Assembly: GCF_000241525.1 (NCBI RefSeq)
Contig: NZ_AHIL01000017.1
Location: 1 to 35,463 of the forward strand
Origin: Comamonas testosteroni ATCC 11996
Lineage (GTDB): Bacteria; Pseudomonadota; Gammaproteobacteria; Burkholderiales; Burkholderiaceae_C
Length of the DNA stretch: 35,463 nucleotides
Reading direction: 5' to 3'
A model generated the notes under the pieces. It searched no databases. It worked only from the letters and a program-made list of their open reading frames with translations, and was not told where the DNA came from. Made by a program: the position numbers and the translations under genes. Below, in pieces: positions 1-9,403 of the stretch; positions within the stretch are counted from its first letter, which is position 1, and the number at the start of each line of letters is the position of its first letter.

Positions 1-27
1 GCTTTACAATTCGCGCGGAAATGAAAT

Positions 28-42
28 TGAGATTGATTCTTG
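28..42. promoter_or_regulatory. Candidate Fur box upstream of siderophore receptor
   Basis: The 15 bases TGAGATTGATTCTTG match the 7-1-7 Fur consensus (TGATAAT-N-ATTATCA) at about 10 of 14 positions and lie in an AT-rich stretch before the receptor gene. Iron repression of the downstream siderophore genes would fit, but the match is imperfect and the window begins only 27 bases upstream, so the full promoter is not visible. Confidence 0.35.
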
Positions 43-156
43 TTCTGTTTCTTTGCTGCCAGCCCGTATACGGTCTTTCCGTTCCAGCCACAGCGTCATT
101 GGTACTTCGGCATTCCCTTGTCTGAAGAGAACCCCCAGGTTTGTTTTTGTACGCTC

Positions 157-2379
157 ATGCTGGAACGCTCGTTTTGCCCCTTAGCCGGGGCTTTGCCATT
201 TCGTCTTCACACCACGGCTGTGGCCGTCAGTGTGCTCTGCCTGCTGCCCGGTGGCAGCCATGCACAAGAGGACGCAGCCTCGACACTTGCCGAAGTGACG
301 GTGCAGGAAAAGGCCATTCCCAATGTGTATGGGGAGTCAAGCGACTCCTATGTGGCCGCTGGAGTGGAGGTCGGCAAGGCGGCGCAGTCTTTGCGCGATG
401 TTCCGCAGTCGGTGACGGTGGTGACGCGCCAGCGCATGGACGATCAGGCCATGCGCACGCTCGATGATGTGATGAAGTACACCACCGGGATCACGCGCGA
501 AGAGACCTGGCTGGATACGACCTACATGTCCCGCGGCATGAACATCACCAACTTCCGGTTCGATGGCGGTGCTGCCAGCTCCTCTCGCTCGGGAAGCCGC
601 AGTCTGGACATGGCGCAGTTCGACAGCGTCAGTGTGCTGCGCGGGGCCGATGGCCTGTTCGGTGCAGGTGAGGCAGGTGGGGTTCTGAACTTCACCTACA
701 AGAGGCCACAGGCCAAACGTCAGACCCAGGTTCTGCTTTCCGGCGGAACCATGAGCAACTATCGCGCCGAGCTCGACACTACGGGCGCGTTGAACGAAAG
801 CGGCACTCTGCGTGGCCGTTTCGTGGCTGTGAACCATGACCGCAAGGAAATGGCAGCACCATCCAAGCTCAAGCGGCAGATGCTGTATGGAGCGCTGGAG
901 CTGGATCTGACATCCAGCACAGTCGCCACGCTGGGTGCCAGCTATCAGAAAGACCGAAATACGGGCTTCAATGCCAGCCTGCCGCGCTATGCGGACGGCA
1001 GCGATATCGGCTTTGCGCGCAATACCAACTTTGGCGCGCCCTGGAACTGGATCAATCGCGAAAACACCACGGTCTTTGCCAAGCTCGAGCAGCAGCTAGG
1101 CAACGACTGGCTGCTCAAGACCCAGCTCAGACATACCCGCTTCAATGAAGGCGTGAACGGCGCGGAGATCGAAAGTTCGCCGGATCCCGTCACGCTGCAG
1201 GGGGCGGACTGGTGGATCCATCAAGCCAAGTCACGCGAGCGTGAAACCAGCTTCGATATCAATTTGCAGGGCAGCTTTGACGCCTTGGGTCAGCGCCATG
1301 ATGTGATCCTGGGTTTCGATCAGCACCGCAACAGCAATACCAATCGAAGCCTGTGGCCGAGAGTGGGGCCGGCCGACGTCTTCAACCGGATTCCACCGGA
1401 AGACCCCGGTTATCCGCTGGGTGACTGGACCAGCGGCTCGCAGACAAAAACGCAAAAGAGCGGCCTCTATGGCTCTATTCGCCTGCGTCCCGTTGAGCGC
1501 TGGTCCGTGGTTTTGGGCGGACGCTATGTGCTGCAGGATCGCAATACCCAGCACGACATGAACGGTGCTCTCACGGCACAGAGTCGGGAATCGAATGTCT
1601 TTGTGCCCTATATGGGGCTGATGCATGAGCTGACCAAGTCGACCAATCTGTATTTCAGCACCGCCGAGATCTATCAGTCCCAGGCCGGAAAGTTCTCGGC
1701 ACCACTGCCGGGGACGCCGCTGGATCCGGTGCGTGGTCGTACCTACGAGCTGGGTGTCAAAAGCGAGCTGACCCCCAATCTGATTGCGAGTGCGGCATTG
1801 TTTCGTACCGATAAAAAAGGCGAGGCCGTTTACGACCCCGCTTATCCCCAGACCGATTGGCGCGGCGGTTGCTGCTACTTCCGCGACGGCTTCAAGCTGA
1901 GCCAGGGCATCGATCTGGAGATGACGGGGAGAATCACTCCCAATCTCCAGCTGGCGGTGGGCTATACCTACAACAGCAACGAAGACAGACGCAAGGACAG
2001 CGCCCAGTTCAGCACGGTCACGCCGCGCCATCTGTTCAAGGCCTGGGCGGACTATCGCTTGAGCGGCGATTTGCGCGGCTGGAGCGTGGGCGGCGGTGTG
2101 GTGGCGCAGAGCTCGAACTACCGGGCTTCGGGCATCAGCGCTTACAACCCGGCAACGGGCCGTTATGACGGAGCCTGGACACCCTACAACTTCACTTCCC
2201 CGGGTTACGCAGTCTGGTCGGCTCGTGTGGCCTATGCATTCAACAAGGATTGGAGCCTTGCGATGAATGTGGGGAACTTGTTTGACAAGACTTACTACAG
2301 CACGGTCGGCTATGCGGGTTACGGCAACTTTTACGGCGAAAAGCGTACGGTTACCGTGTCGCTCAAGGGCCGTTTCTGA
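157..2379 (+). CDS. TonB-dependent siderophore receptor
   Basis: Outer-membrane, TonB-energised receptor for a ferric siderophore (FpvA/FoxA-like class), 740 residues from the ATG at 157. The first possible start in the open frame is a TTG at 40; stops lie just before it. I prefer 157 because it gives a conventional signal peptide with a hydrophobic core (TTAVAVSVLCLL) and a likely cleavage after SHA. The plug domain follows, with the typical SVTVVTRQRMDDQ and VMKYTTGIT segments, then a beta-barrel ending in a terminal aromatic residue (VSLKGRF), as expected for BamA-dependent assembly. There is no N-terminal STN signalling domain, so it should not act as a surface-signalling transducer. It heads a plus-strand cluster with PepSY and MacAB-type genes, which supports siderophore uptake. 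The exact siderophore cannot be told. Confidence 0.93.
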   Translation: MLERSFCPLAGALPFRLHTTAVAVSVLCLLPGGSHAQEDAASTLAEVTVQEKAIPNVYGESSDSYVAAGVEVGKAAQSLRDVPQSVTVVTRQRMDDQAMRTLDDVMKYTTGITREETWLDTTYMSRGMNITNFRFDGGAASSSRSGSRSLDMAQFDSVSVLRGADGLFGAGEAGGVLNFTYKRPQAKRQTQVLLSGGTMSNYRAELDTTGALNESGTLRGRFVAVNHDRKEMAAPSKLKRQMLYGALELDLTSSTVATLGASYQKDRNTGFNASLPRYADGSDIGFARNTNFGAPWNWINRENTTVFAKLEQQLGNDWLLKTQLRHTRFNEGVNGAEIESSPDPVTLQGADWWIHQAKSRERETSFDINLQGSFDALGQRHDVILGFDQHRNSNTNRSLWPRVGPADVFNRIPPEDPGYPLGDWTSGSQTKTQKSGLYGSIRLRPVERWSVVLGGRYVLQDRNTQHDMNGALTAQSRESNVFVPYMGLMHELTKSTNLYFSTAEIYQSQAGKFSAPLPGTPLDPVRGRTYELGVKSELTPNLIASAALFRTDKKGEAVYDPAYPQTDWRGGCCYFRDGFKLSQGIDLEMTGRITPNLQLAVGYTYNSNEDRRKDSAQFSTVTPRHLFKAWADYRLSGDLRGWSVGGGVVAQSSNYRASGISAYNPATGRYDGAWTPYNFTSPGYAVWSARVAYAFNKDWSLAMNVGNLFDKTYYSTVGYAGYGNFYGEKRTVTVSLKGRF

Positions 2380-2390
2380 CGGGCGTAGCA

Positions 2391-2684
2391 ATGTCGCAAT
2401 CTGATGGGCTGCGCTCTGACTGGGGACTGGGATCGCGTCTGGCTGCTGCAGTGCTGGGCGGTTATGCCGTCTCCAGTGCCTGGGTGGTTTTATGTGGTGC
2501 GATGAGTCAATCTCGTGTGGAGACCATTCTGGGGGGCATGCAGTCCAGCTGGCTCTGGTACGTGGCTGCCGTGATTTGGGCTTTTTCTCCGGCATCGCCA
2601 CGGCGGATATGGGGCGTGCTGGGCATCGTGATGATCGGCATGCTCCTTGGCACCGCGGCGTTGATCTTCCTGAAGGGACGCTGA
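2391..2684 (+). CDS. DUF3649 family inner-membrane protein
   Basis: Small membrane protein of 97 residues with three likely transmembrane segments (around LAAAVLGGYAVSSAWVVL, SSWLWYVAAVIWAFS and WGVLGIVMIGMLLGTAALI). It matches the DUF3649 type that commonly sits between TonB-dependent siderophore receptors and PepSY-TM proteins in beta- and gammaproteobacteria. It begins 11 bases after the receptor stop, and its TGA overlaps the ATG of the next gene (TGATG), so the genes are very likely cotranscribed and translationally coupled. The molecular role is unknown; an accessory function in iron-siderophore handling is inferred only from context. Confidence 0.8.
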   Translation: MSQSDGLRSDWGLGSRLAAAVLGGYAVSSAWVVLCGAMSQSRVETILGGMQSSWLWYVAAVIWAFSPASPRRIWGVLGIVMIGMLLGTAALIFLKGR

Positions 2685-4405
2685 TGCAGCCGGCAAAGAA
2701 GGAATCGGGCGCAGGTAAAGGCAGCTTCCGTCAGGCTCAGGCATGGTTGCATACCTGGTGCGGCCTGTGGTTCTCCTGGCTGCTGTATGCCGTTTTTCTG
2801 ACGGGGACCCTGGCCGTCTTCGAGGAGCCCATCACCCATTGGATGACCCCCGAGCATCACGCCCATGAACAGGCCGAGGCCAGGCAGGAGGGCACTGTGC
2901 CGCAAGCGCAGTCTTCCCTGAGCCAGCGTCTGCAATGGGGTATGGCATATATGCAACGGCAGCACCCTGGTGCAGACATGTGGGAGCTGTGGCCCGCAGA
3001 CTCCAAAGGGGGCGGGGATTTACGCGTCTACTGGTTCGATCACGAGGGACAGTATGCGGCGGCCCAGCTGGATCCGAAGTCCGGCAGTGCCATGGATGCC
3101 GCTGACGTTCCCAAGGTGCGCCAGACACTGGGTGGCCATCATTTCGTGGATTTCCACTACCAGCTGCATGCAGGACAGCTCGGACTCTGGGTTGTGGGCA
3201 TCGCCGCGCTTGCCATGTTGGTGGCACTGGCCAGCGGAGTGATTACCCATAGACGAATCTTCAAGGACTTCTTCACCTTCCGCGCTCGCAAAGGGCAGAG
3301 AAGCTGGCTGGACATGCACAACGCCGTGGCGGTGCTGACGCTTCCTTTCCAGCTCATGATCGCCTATACAGGCATCGCCATATCCTGCGCGACCTTCATG
3401 CCTGCTGGCATTGCGGCCTACTTCGGCAGCAGTGCCGAAGCCGTCAAGTCTTTTCAGGTGGCGCTGAATGAACCTGGCAAGCCACAGCGTTCGGGTCAGT
3501 CCATGCCCGTGCCGGATCTGGAGTCCTTCGTGCTGCGCGGTCAGGCCTTGATCGGGCAACCGGTGCGAGCGGTGGTGATTGATTACCCGGGCGATGCAGT
3601 TGCACGCATTGGCATTTATGGATGGAATGAAGCCGACGATCTGAGCAAGCGTCTCAGCCCCAGCAGCGGTATGGCCATGTTCTCGGCCGCCACTGGAGAG
3701 TTGCAGCAGTTGCGCTTGCCTGGAGGTGTGGATGGCGGTGTGGCATCACTCACGCAATCGGTGATCGGCGGGTTGCATATGGCGACTTATGGCGGGCTGC
3801 CGCTGAAGTGGCTTTACTTCATTTGCGGGCTGGCCGGAAGCGCCATGATGGCCACTGGGGCGATTCTCTTCATGGTCAAACGGCGGGGCAGACATCAGGG
3901 GGAGTTTGGCTCCAGCACATCCACGGTCTACCGGATGATTGAAGCCGCGAATGTGGCGGCCATCGTGGGACTGGGCATCGCCTGCGTGGGATTTTTGTGG
4001 GCCAATCGTTTGCTGCCTGTCGAAATCTCGCAACGCTCCAGATGGGAGCTGGTGGTCTTCTTTGCGCTGTGGATTCTGGCTCTCATACATGCGCTGCTGA
4101 GGTCGCCGCCACTGGCTTGGCGCGATCAGATGGCAGCGCTGGCTGTGCTTTGTCTTCTGTTGCCCTTGCTGAATCTTGTGACGACTGGAGAGCAACTTGC
4201 TGCATACCTTCTCGATGGTGACTGGGAGAGCGCGGGGGTTGAGCTTTTCGCCCTTGCTGTCGGAGTGGCGGCGGCCGGCGCCTGGGCCTGGATGCGCAAG
4301 GCATCGGGCCTGAAGCCCGTGCGAAAGCAAATGGCTCGTGAATTGTCGAAAGACCTGCCTGCGGCTGCGGACGCAAGTGCCGCTAAGCAAGGGAGCCTGT
4401 CATGA
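2684..4405 (+). CDS. PepSY-associated transmembrane protein
   Basis: Inner-membrane protein of 573 residues. The start at ATG 2684 overlaps the previous stop; the open frame extends further upstream inside that gene but without a reason to use it. The N-terminus has the PepSY-TM hallmark LHTWCGLWFSWLLYAVFLTG, followed by a periplasmic PepSY-like region and further helices with conserved histidines (HHFVDFHYQLH; DMHNAVAVLTLPFQL). The C-terminal third adds several more transmembrane helices. Proteins of this family next to siderophore receptors are thought to reduce or release iron from siderophores (FpvG-like), but the substrate here is inferred. Its TGA overlaps the ATG of the next gene by four bases. 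Confidence 0.88.
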   Translation: MQPAKKESGAGKGSFRQAQAWLHTWCGLWFSWLLYAVFLTGTLAVFEEPITHWMTPEHHAHEQAEARQEGTVPQAQSSLSQRLQWGMAYMQRQHPGADMWELWPADSKGGGDLRVYWFDHEGQYAAAQLDPKSGSAMDAADVPKVRQTLGGHHFVDFHYQLHAGQLGLWVVGIAALAMLVALASGVITHRRIFKDFFTFRARKGQRSWLDMHNAVAVLTLPFQLMIAYTGIAISCATFMPAGIAAYFGSSAEAVKSFQVALNEPGKPQRSGQSMPVPDLESFVLRGQALIGQPVRAVVIDYPGDAVARIGIYGWNEADDLSKRLSPSSGMAMFSAATGELQQLRLPGGVDGGVASLTQSVIGGLHMATYGGLPLKWLYFICGLAGSAMMATGAILFMVKRRGRHQGEFGSSTSTVYRMIEAANVAAIVGLGIACVGFLWANRLLPVEISQRSRWELVVFFALWILALIHALLRSPPLAWRDQMAALAVLCLLLPLLNLVTTGEQLAAYLLDGDWESAGVELFALAVGVAAAGAWAWMRKASGLKPVRKQMARELSKDLPAAADASAAKQGSLS

Positions 4406-4743
4406 CCTTGTGGCAGTCATCGTTGCAGGCCTTTGCTCTTTCGATGGGAGGCATGACGGCTCTGGCTTTTGCCATGGACCGCCATTACGCGCAATTGACA
4501 TCTCTGGACGAGGTGCCGACAGCGCATCGCATGGCGCTGCGTGTGCTGGGAGCATTGCTTTTGCTGGCCGTCTGCCTGCCTGCCATACGTGGGTGGAGTG
4601 CAACGGTTGGCAGCGTGCTCGTGCTGGGCTTCTGGAGTCTGGGGGCTCTCGCGACGGTCGCGGGGCTTTCCTGGTCGGCTCGACACCTGGCGGTGGCGGC
4701 CGCCATGACGGCGCTGCTAGGGGGCGTCAGCCGCCTCTGGTGA
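4402..4743 (+). CDS. DUF3325 family membrane protein
   Basis: Membrane protein of 113 residues that begins with an ATGA overlap to the PepSY gene. It shows about three hydrophobic segments and the DUF3325-like pattern ALAFAMDRHYAQL near the N-terminus. DUF3649, PepSY-TM and DUF3325 proteins recur together behind TonB-dependent siderophore receptors, which supports the assignment. Function unknown; probably part of the same inner-membrane iron-release assembly. A 109-base gap without a clear terminator separates it from the efflux genes. Confidence 0.75.
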   Translation: MTLWQSSLQAFALSMGGMTALAFAMDRHYAQLTSLDEVPTAHRMALRVLGALLLLAVCLPAIRGWSATVGSVLVLGFWSLGALATVAGLSWSARHLAVAAAMTALLGGVSRLW

Positions 4744-4852
4744 CGGATCCCTTGAAGCCCGCAAGGCTTCTGATCTTCAATCGCTCCAATTCATGCCGTG
4801 GCCATGAGTTTCAGCAGCGACTGCGAATTGTTTTCTGGAAAGTGCAACGTTC

Positions 4853-6034
4853 ATGACGGTGGGACAAATCAAACGCTGGGGTAGCCTCGGGCTGCTGCTG
4901 GTCTGTGCTGGAGGTATTGCCCTGTGGTGGGGGAGTCGGCCCAGGGTCGAGTACCAGAGTGTTGCGGTTCAGCGCGGCGATGTGGAGTCCACCGTCACTG
5001 CCATCGGCACCTTGCAGCCCAGAACCTATGTGGATGTAGGGGCGCAGGTCTCGGGTCAGATCACCCGTTTGCTGGTCAGTCCAGGAACCAGGGTCGAGAA
5101 AGGGGCATTGCTGGTGGAGATCGACCCCAGCGTGCAGCGCGCCACCGTGGATGCGGGCAGAGCATCGCTGGCGAGCTTGCGCGCTCAGATTGCAGAGCAG
5201 CAGGCACAGCTGAAACTGGCCGGCCAGCAATTGAAGCGACAACAGCAGCTGGAGTCCGAAGAGGCGACCAGGCAGGAAGATGTGCAGATTGCCGAGGCCC
5301 AGGTGGCCGGAGCTGCCGCACGCATCGACCATCTCAAGGCACAGATGCAGCAAACGCAGGCCAGCCTCAAGGCCGATGAGGCGCGTCTGGGCTATACCCG
5401 CATCTACGCACCGATGTCCGGTACGGTGGTGTCCGTCGATGCGCGTGAAGGGCAGACCCTGAATGCGACCTATCAGACGCCCAATATTTTGCGTATCGCA
5501 GATCTGACTGCCATGACGGTCTGGACGGATGTATCGGAGGCCGATGTGCGGCGCGTGAGAGCGGAAATGTCCGTGTATTTCACGACGCTGGGCAGTGCAG
5601 GTCAGGAACAGGCGCGTCGGTGGAGCAGCCGGGTGAGGCAGGTGCTGCCTGCGCCGCCGGCCAGCGTCGCCCCCGCAGCGGGCAATGCGGCGGCGCCTGC
5701 GGCGGCCACCAAGGCCGTGACCTATACGGCATTGTTCGACGTGGATAACCAGGACGCGGAACTGCTGCCACAAATGACGGCGCAGGTGGTCTTTGTGACC
5801 GGCAGTGCGCAGCAGGCCTTGACGGTTCCATTGACAGCTCTTCAGTCAGAGAAAGATCAGCAATCGCAGAGCGTTCGGGTGCTGACAGCCAAACGGCAGC
5901 CTGAGCAGCGAAACGTGAAGCTCGGAGTACGAAGTCGCCATCAGGTGCAGGTGCTCGACGGTGTGGCCGAAGGCGAGCGGGTCATCGTCGGCGAGACCCT
6001 GATTCCTGGCGGTCTGCGGTGGCTGCAATGGTGA
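4853..6034 (+). CDS. MacA/PvdR-type periplasmic adaptor (membrane fusion protein)
   Basis: Periplasmic adaptor of 393 residues that would link a MacB-type ABC transporter to an outer-membrane channel. A single N-terminal membrane anchor (LGLLLVCAGGIALWW) is followed by the barrel-sandwich lipoyl half-motif (VGAQVSGQITRLLVSPG), a long alpha-helical hairpin rich in Q, A, L and K (roughly residues 90-180), the second lipoyl half (YTRIYAPMSGTVVSVDAREG), and beta-barrel and membrane-proximal domains. A Pro/Ala-rich loop near residue 270 is characteristic of the MacA branch. The stop overlaps the macB-like start, so the two are coupled. By analogy with PvdR of Pseudomonas the pump may secrete or recycle a siderophore; that role is inferred from the neighbouring receptor. 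Confidence 0.9.
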   Translation: MTVGQIKRWGSLGLLLVCAGGIALWWGSRPRVEYQSVAVQRGDVESTVTAIGTLQPRTYVDVGAQVSGQITRLLVSPGTRVEKGALLVEIDPSVQRATVDAGRASLASLRAQIAEQQAQLKLAGQQLKRQQQLESEEATRQEDVQIAEAQVAGAAARIDHLKAQMQQTQASLKADEARLGYTRIYAPMSGTVVSVDAREGQTLNATYQTPNILRIADLTAMTVWTDVSEADVRRVRAEMSVYFTTLGSAGQEQARRWSSRVRQVLPAPPASVAPAAGNAAAPAAATKAVTYTALFDVDNQDAELLPQMTAQVVFVTGSAQQALTVPLTALQSEKDQQSQSVRVLTAKRQPEQRNVKLGVRSRHQVQVLDGVAEGERVIVGETLIPGGLRWLQW

Positions 6035-7998
6035 GTGCGATGGAGCAGGTTCCGCTGATTTCGCTGCGTGGCATTCGCAAGCACTATGGCGGAGTGGGCG
6101 AGCAGCCGTCGGTGACCGTGTTGCACGGCATTGATCTGGATATTCGCGCGGGTGAGTACGTGGCCGTCGTCGGCAGCTCCGGTTCGGGTAAGTCCACCTT
6201 GATGAATATCCTGGGTTGCCTTGATAAACCGAGCGAAGGTTGCTATCGGTTTCAAGGTAAGGATGTATCCACGCTGGACTCGGATGCCCTGGCCTGGCTG
6301 CGTCGCGAAGCCTTCGGTTTCGTGTTTCAGGGCTATCACCTGATTCCCAGTGAAAGTGCCTCGGAGAATGTGCAGATGCCTGCGATTTATGCAGGCCTGG
6401 CCAAGGAGCAGCGGGTGCAAAGAGCCCAGCTCCTGCTCGAGCGTCTGGGGCTGGGGTCGCGCCTGGGCAATCGTCCCAATCAGCTCTCGGGCGGTCAGCA
6501 GCAGCGCGTGTCCATTGCGCGGGCGTTGATGAACGGCGGCCACATCATCCTGGCCGATGAGCCGACTGGGGCTCTTGACTCGCATAGTGGCGCCGAGGTG
6601 ATGGCTTTGCTGCGCGAGCTGGCCGATGCGGGACACACCATCATTGTGATCACGCATGATCGCGACGTTGCGGCTCAGGCAAGGCGTGTCATCGAAATCA
6701 GCGATGGACGCGTCGTCAATGACAGCGCTCCCGATGGTATTCAGAGCCGAGCAGAGGTGCCTCCGCTGACCCCGCAGCGCAACACCGCAACGTCGGCAAT
6801 ATCCTGGGTGGCTGAGATTTCCGAGGCTGCACGCAGTGCCTGGCGCGGCATGCGCATGAACCGGGTACGCACCAGTCTGACCTTGCTGGGCATCGTGATC
6901 GGTGTGGCCTCGGTGATCGTCATGCTGGCCATCGGTGAAGGCGCACGGCGCAAAGTGGTCGAGCAGATGGGCACCATGGGAACAGCCATTCTCTATATGG
7001 GCAGCAAACCACCGGCCAGCGGTGGACCAGCGGGCCAGATCACCGAAGACGATCTGGCCGCCATGCGGGAGTTGCCGGCGATACGCAGAGTCATGCCCGT
7101 CATCGGAGACCCTGTCACGGTGCGCTATGGCAAGGCCGACAAGCAGATCTATGTGTTTGCAGCCAGCGAGGAGATGCCGCTGGTCCACCACTGGAGGGTG
7201 GCCCAGGGGCGCTACTTCACGGATGTGGAGGACCGAGATCTGGCTCCACTGGTGGTGATAGGGCACAAGGCGCACCAGCATTTTTTCCCGGAGGTGGCCA
7301 ATCCATTGGGGCTGCAGCTGATCATCGGGAACTCGGCGTTCGAAGTCATCGGCGTCATGAGCGAGCGTGGGGCTGACTCCGGCGCCCAGGACTATGACGA
7401 CATGGTCTTCATTCCCTATCAGTCGGGGCGCGCGAGAGTCTATCAAGCGCAGACACAGCCCGATTACGTGGTCGTGGAGGCCAGCTCCTCGGAGCTGGTC
7501 CATGAAGCCGAAGAATCGATCCGCAGCCTTCTGCTGGCGAGGCACGGGGGGCGGGAAGACTTCGGCATCGGCAATGCAGCAGCTCGTATTCAGGCCGAAG
7601 CAGCAACTCGCCAGAGCATGGCCGTGATGTTGGGGCTGATTGCGGCAGTTTCACTGGTGGTCGGTGGTATCGGAGTCATGAACGTGATGCTGATGACGGT
7701 GCGCGAGCGGACCAGGGAGATCGGCATTCGCATGGCAGTGGGGGCTCGCCAGCGTGACATCCTGCGCCAGTTCCTGACGGAAGCCAGCATGGTGACCATT
7801 GTGGGTGGGGGCGTCGGTCTGCTTGCGGGACTGGGCATCGGGATGACGCTTCTTGTCTCGGGCGTACCTGTGATTTTTTCGGTGAAAGCCATGTTGGGTG
7901 CATTTGCCTGTGCGGTGCTCACCGGCCTGGTTTTTGGCTTCATGCCTGCCAGGACGGCGGCGCGTCTGGAGCCCGTGCGAGCATTGGCGGGAGAGTAG
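6028..7998 (+). CDS. MacB/PvdT-type ABC transporter, fused ATPase-permease
   Basis: Inner-membrane ABC transporter, 656 residues from ATG 6028 (GTG 6019 and ATG 6040 are alternatives). The N-terminal ATPase has Walker A GSSGSGKST, signature LSGGQQQR and Walker B IILADEPTGALD followed by an H-loop histidine (VITHD). The C-terminal half is a MacB permease: one transmembrane helix after SLTLLGIVIGVASVIVM, a large periplasmic domain, and three helices of the FtsX fold with the conserved GGIGVMNVML and VRERTREIGIRMAVGAR segments. It overlaps the adaptor gene and is followed three bases later by the outer-membrane channel gene. Together they would form a tripartite pump acting on periplasmic substrates. 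Macrolide export is possible, but the setting favours siderophore traffic. Confidence 0.93.
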   Translation: MVSAMEQVPLISLRGIRKHYGGVGEQPSVTVLHGIDLDIRAGEYVAVVGSSGSGKSTLMNILGCLDKPSEGCYRFQGKDVSTLDSDALAWLRREAFGFVFQGYHLIPSESASENVQMPAIYAGLAKEQRVQRAQLLLERLGLGSRLGNRPNQLSGGQQQRVSIARALMNGGHIILADEPTGALDSHSGAEVMALLRELADAGHTIIVITHDRDVAAQARRVIEISDGRVVNDSAPDGIQSRAEVPPLTPQRNTATSAISWVAEISEAARSAWRGMRMNRVRTSLTLLGIVIGVASVIVMLAIGEGARRKVVEQMGTMGTAILYMGSKPPASGGPAGQITEDDLAAMRELPAIRRVMPVIGDPVTVRYGKADKQIYVFAASEEMPLVHHWRVAQGRYFTDVEDRDLAPLVVIGHKAHQHFFPEVANPLGLQLIIGNSAFEVIGVMSERGADSGAQDYDDMVFIPYQSGRARVYQAQTQPDYVVVEASSSELVHEAEESIRSLLLARHGGREDFGIGNAAARIQAEAATRQSMAVMLGLIAAVSLVVGGIGVMNVMLMTVRERTREIGIRMAVGARQRDILRQFLTEASMVTIVGGGVGLLAGLGIGMTLLVSGVPVIFSVKAMLGAFACAVLTGLVFGFMPARTAARLEPVRALAGE

Positions 7999-8000
7999 GC

Positions 8001-9389
8001 ATGTACAAATGGAACGCAGTGCTGGCGGCTCTTGCTCTGGCTGGATGCGCGACAACGCAATCCAGTAACGAGACCCGGGGAATGTCTCTCGATATTCCTC
8101 ATGCCTGGGCGCAGGAGCAGGGGGCGGAAAACGAACAAGTCAGCGCCAGTTGGTGGCACAGTTTTGGCAGCCCGGAGCTCAGCGCACTGGTTGAGCAAGC
8201 CCGGACTCAAAGTCTGGATGTGGCGGCTGCCGTCGCGAGAGTGCAGCAGGCGGATGCCCGGGCAACTTATGCACGTGCGGCCCTGGTACCGGATTTGAAC
8301 GCAGATTTCGGGGCCACAAGATCTGCAGCGATGGACAGTCATACGGAAAGAGACGCCAGCACTTGGCGAGTGGGTCTGTCGAGTAGCTACGAGCTGGACT
8401 TCTGGGGGCGTCAGCGTGCTTTGAGAGACGCCGCAGAGTCCAACAGGCAGGCCAGCGTGTTTGACCGCGAGACCGTGAGACTGACGGTCACTGCCTCAGT
8501 CGCCCAGGCCTGGCTCCAGTGTGTGGGCTTGCGAGAGCGCGCCGCGATTGCCCAGCTCAACCTGGAGATTTCCGAGCGGCTCCTGAAGCTGGTCGAGTCC
8601 CGAGCCCGTTATGGGGCAGCGACCTCCGTGGAACTGGCTCAGCAGCGTGGCCAGGTTGCAGCACAGCAGCGTGTTGTGGCTTTGCTCCGAAAACAGATTG
8701 CAGATGCACACGCTGTGCTGGCACTGCTGTCGGGGCAATGGACTATGGATCTTGTGAGCGAGACCAGTCTTTCGAATCTGGCGATTCCAGGCGTTCACCA
8801 GGGTACGCCCGCGGATCTGATAACACGCAGGCCGGATGTGGCGAAAGCGGAGGCTCAACTGCTCGCGGCGGATGCGAATCTTGCCGCTGCCAGAGCAGCC
8901 ATGCTGCCGCGCGTGACGCTGACTGCGGGCCTGAGCTCCGAGAGCGAAAGGCTCGGCAGGCTGCTGGAGAATCCTCTGTCTTCTCTGGCTGCGGGAGTTC
9001 TGGCTCCGATCTTTGATGCAGGGCGACTTGCTTCGAACCGGGACCTGGCTGCAGCGCAAAAGCAGGAGCTTGTGATCGGCTACCGCAAGGCCATTCTGCA
9101 AGCCTTCAATGATGTTCAAACTGCATTGAATGCGGTTGACGGCGCGGAAAGACAGGCGGTGGTTCAGGCGCAGGAAGTGGCTCAGGCCCAGAGGGCTCTA
9201 TCACTGGCGGAAAGCCGATATAGGGCCGGGGCGGACAACTTGCAGACCTTGCTGGATGTGCAGCGTGTGGCCTATCAGAGCCGAGACCTGGCAGTTCAAA
9301 TACGACAGGAGCGCCTTCAGGCAAGCATCGCGCTTTACAGGGCCTTGGGAGGAGGCTGGAGGCGATTGCCGGAAGGGCCCGAGAGTTGA
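8001..9389 (+). CDS. NodT-family outer-membrane efflux lipoprotein (TolC-like)
   Basis: Outer-membrane channel of 462 residues completing the tripartite pump. The N-terminus is a lipoprotein signal with lipobox LAGC, so the mature protein starts at the cysteine near residue 15. Two OEP repeats follow; each has long coiled helices (for example QSLDVAAAVARVQQADA and AQRALSLAESRYRAGADN) and beta-strand pieces. The segment LITRRPDVAKAEAQLLAADANL is the hallmark of the NodT/OprM family. It starts three bases after the ABC gene and so belongs to the same operon; OpmQ in the PvdRT-OpmQ system is the nearest functional analogue. Confidence 0.92.
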   Translation: MYKWNAVLAALALAGCATTQSSNETRGMSLDIPHAWAQEQGAENEQVSASWWHSFGSPELSALVEQARTQSLDVAAAVARVQQADARATYARAALVPDLNADFGATRSAAMDSHTERDASTWRVGLSSSYELDFWGRQRALRDAAESNRQASVFDRETVRLTVTASVAQAWLQCVGLRERAAIAQLNLEISERLLKLVESRARYGAATSVELAQQRGQVAAQQRVVALLRKQIADAHAVLALLSGQWTMDLVSETSLSNLAIPGVHQGTPADLITRRPDVAKAEAQLLAADANLAAARAAMLPRVTLTAGLSSESERLGRLLENPLSSLAAGVLAPIFDAGRLASNRDLAAAQKQELVIGYRKAILQAFNDVQTALNAVDGAERQAVVQAQEVAQAQRALSLAESRYRAGADNLQTLLDVQRVAYQSRDLAVQIRQERLQASIALYRALGGGWRRLPEGPES

Positions 9390-9403
9390 GGGGGTTGAGC
9401 GTA

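Noticed and set aside
1231..2601. Long minus-strand open frame of 456 codons
   Set aside because: It lies antisense to the siderophore receptor, has no recognisable domain, and is His/Ala/Arg-rich as expected of a shadow of high-GC coding sequence.
5941..7545. Long minus-strand open frame of 534 codons
   Set aside because: Antisense to the MacB-type gene, whose ATPase and permease motifs are intact; no domain in the antisense product.
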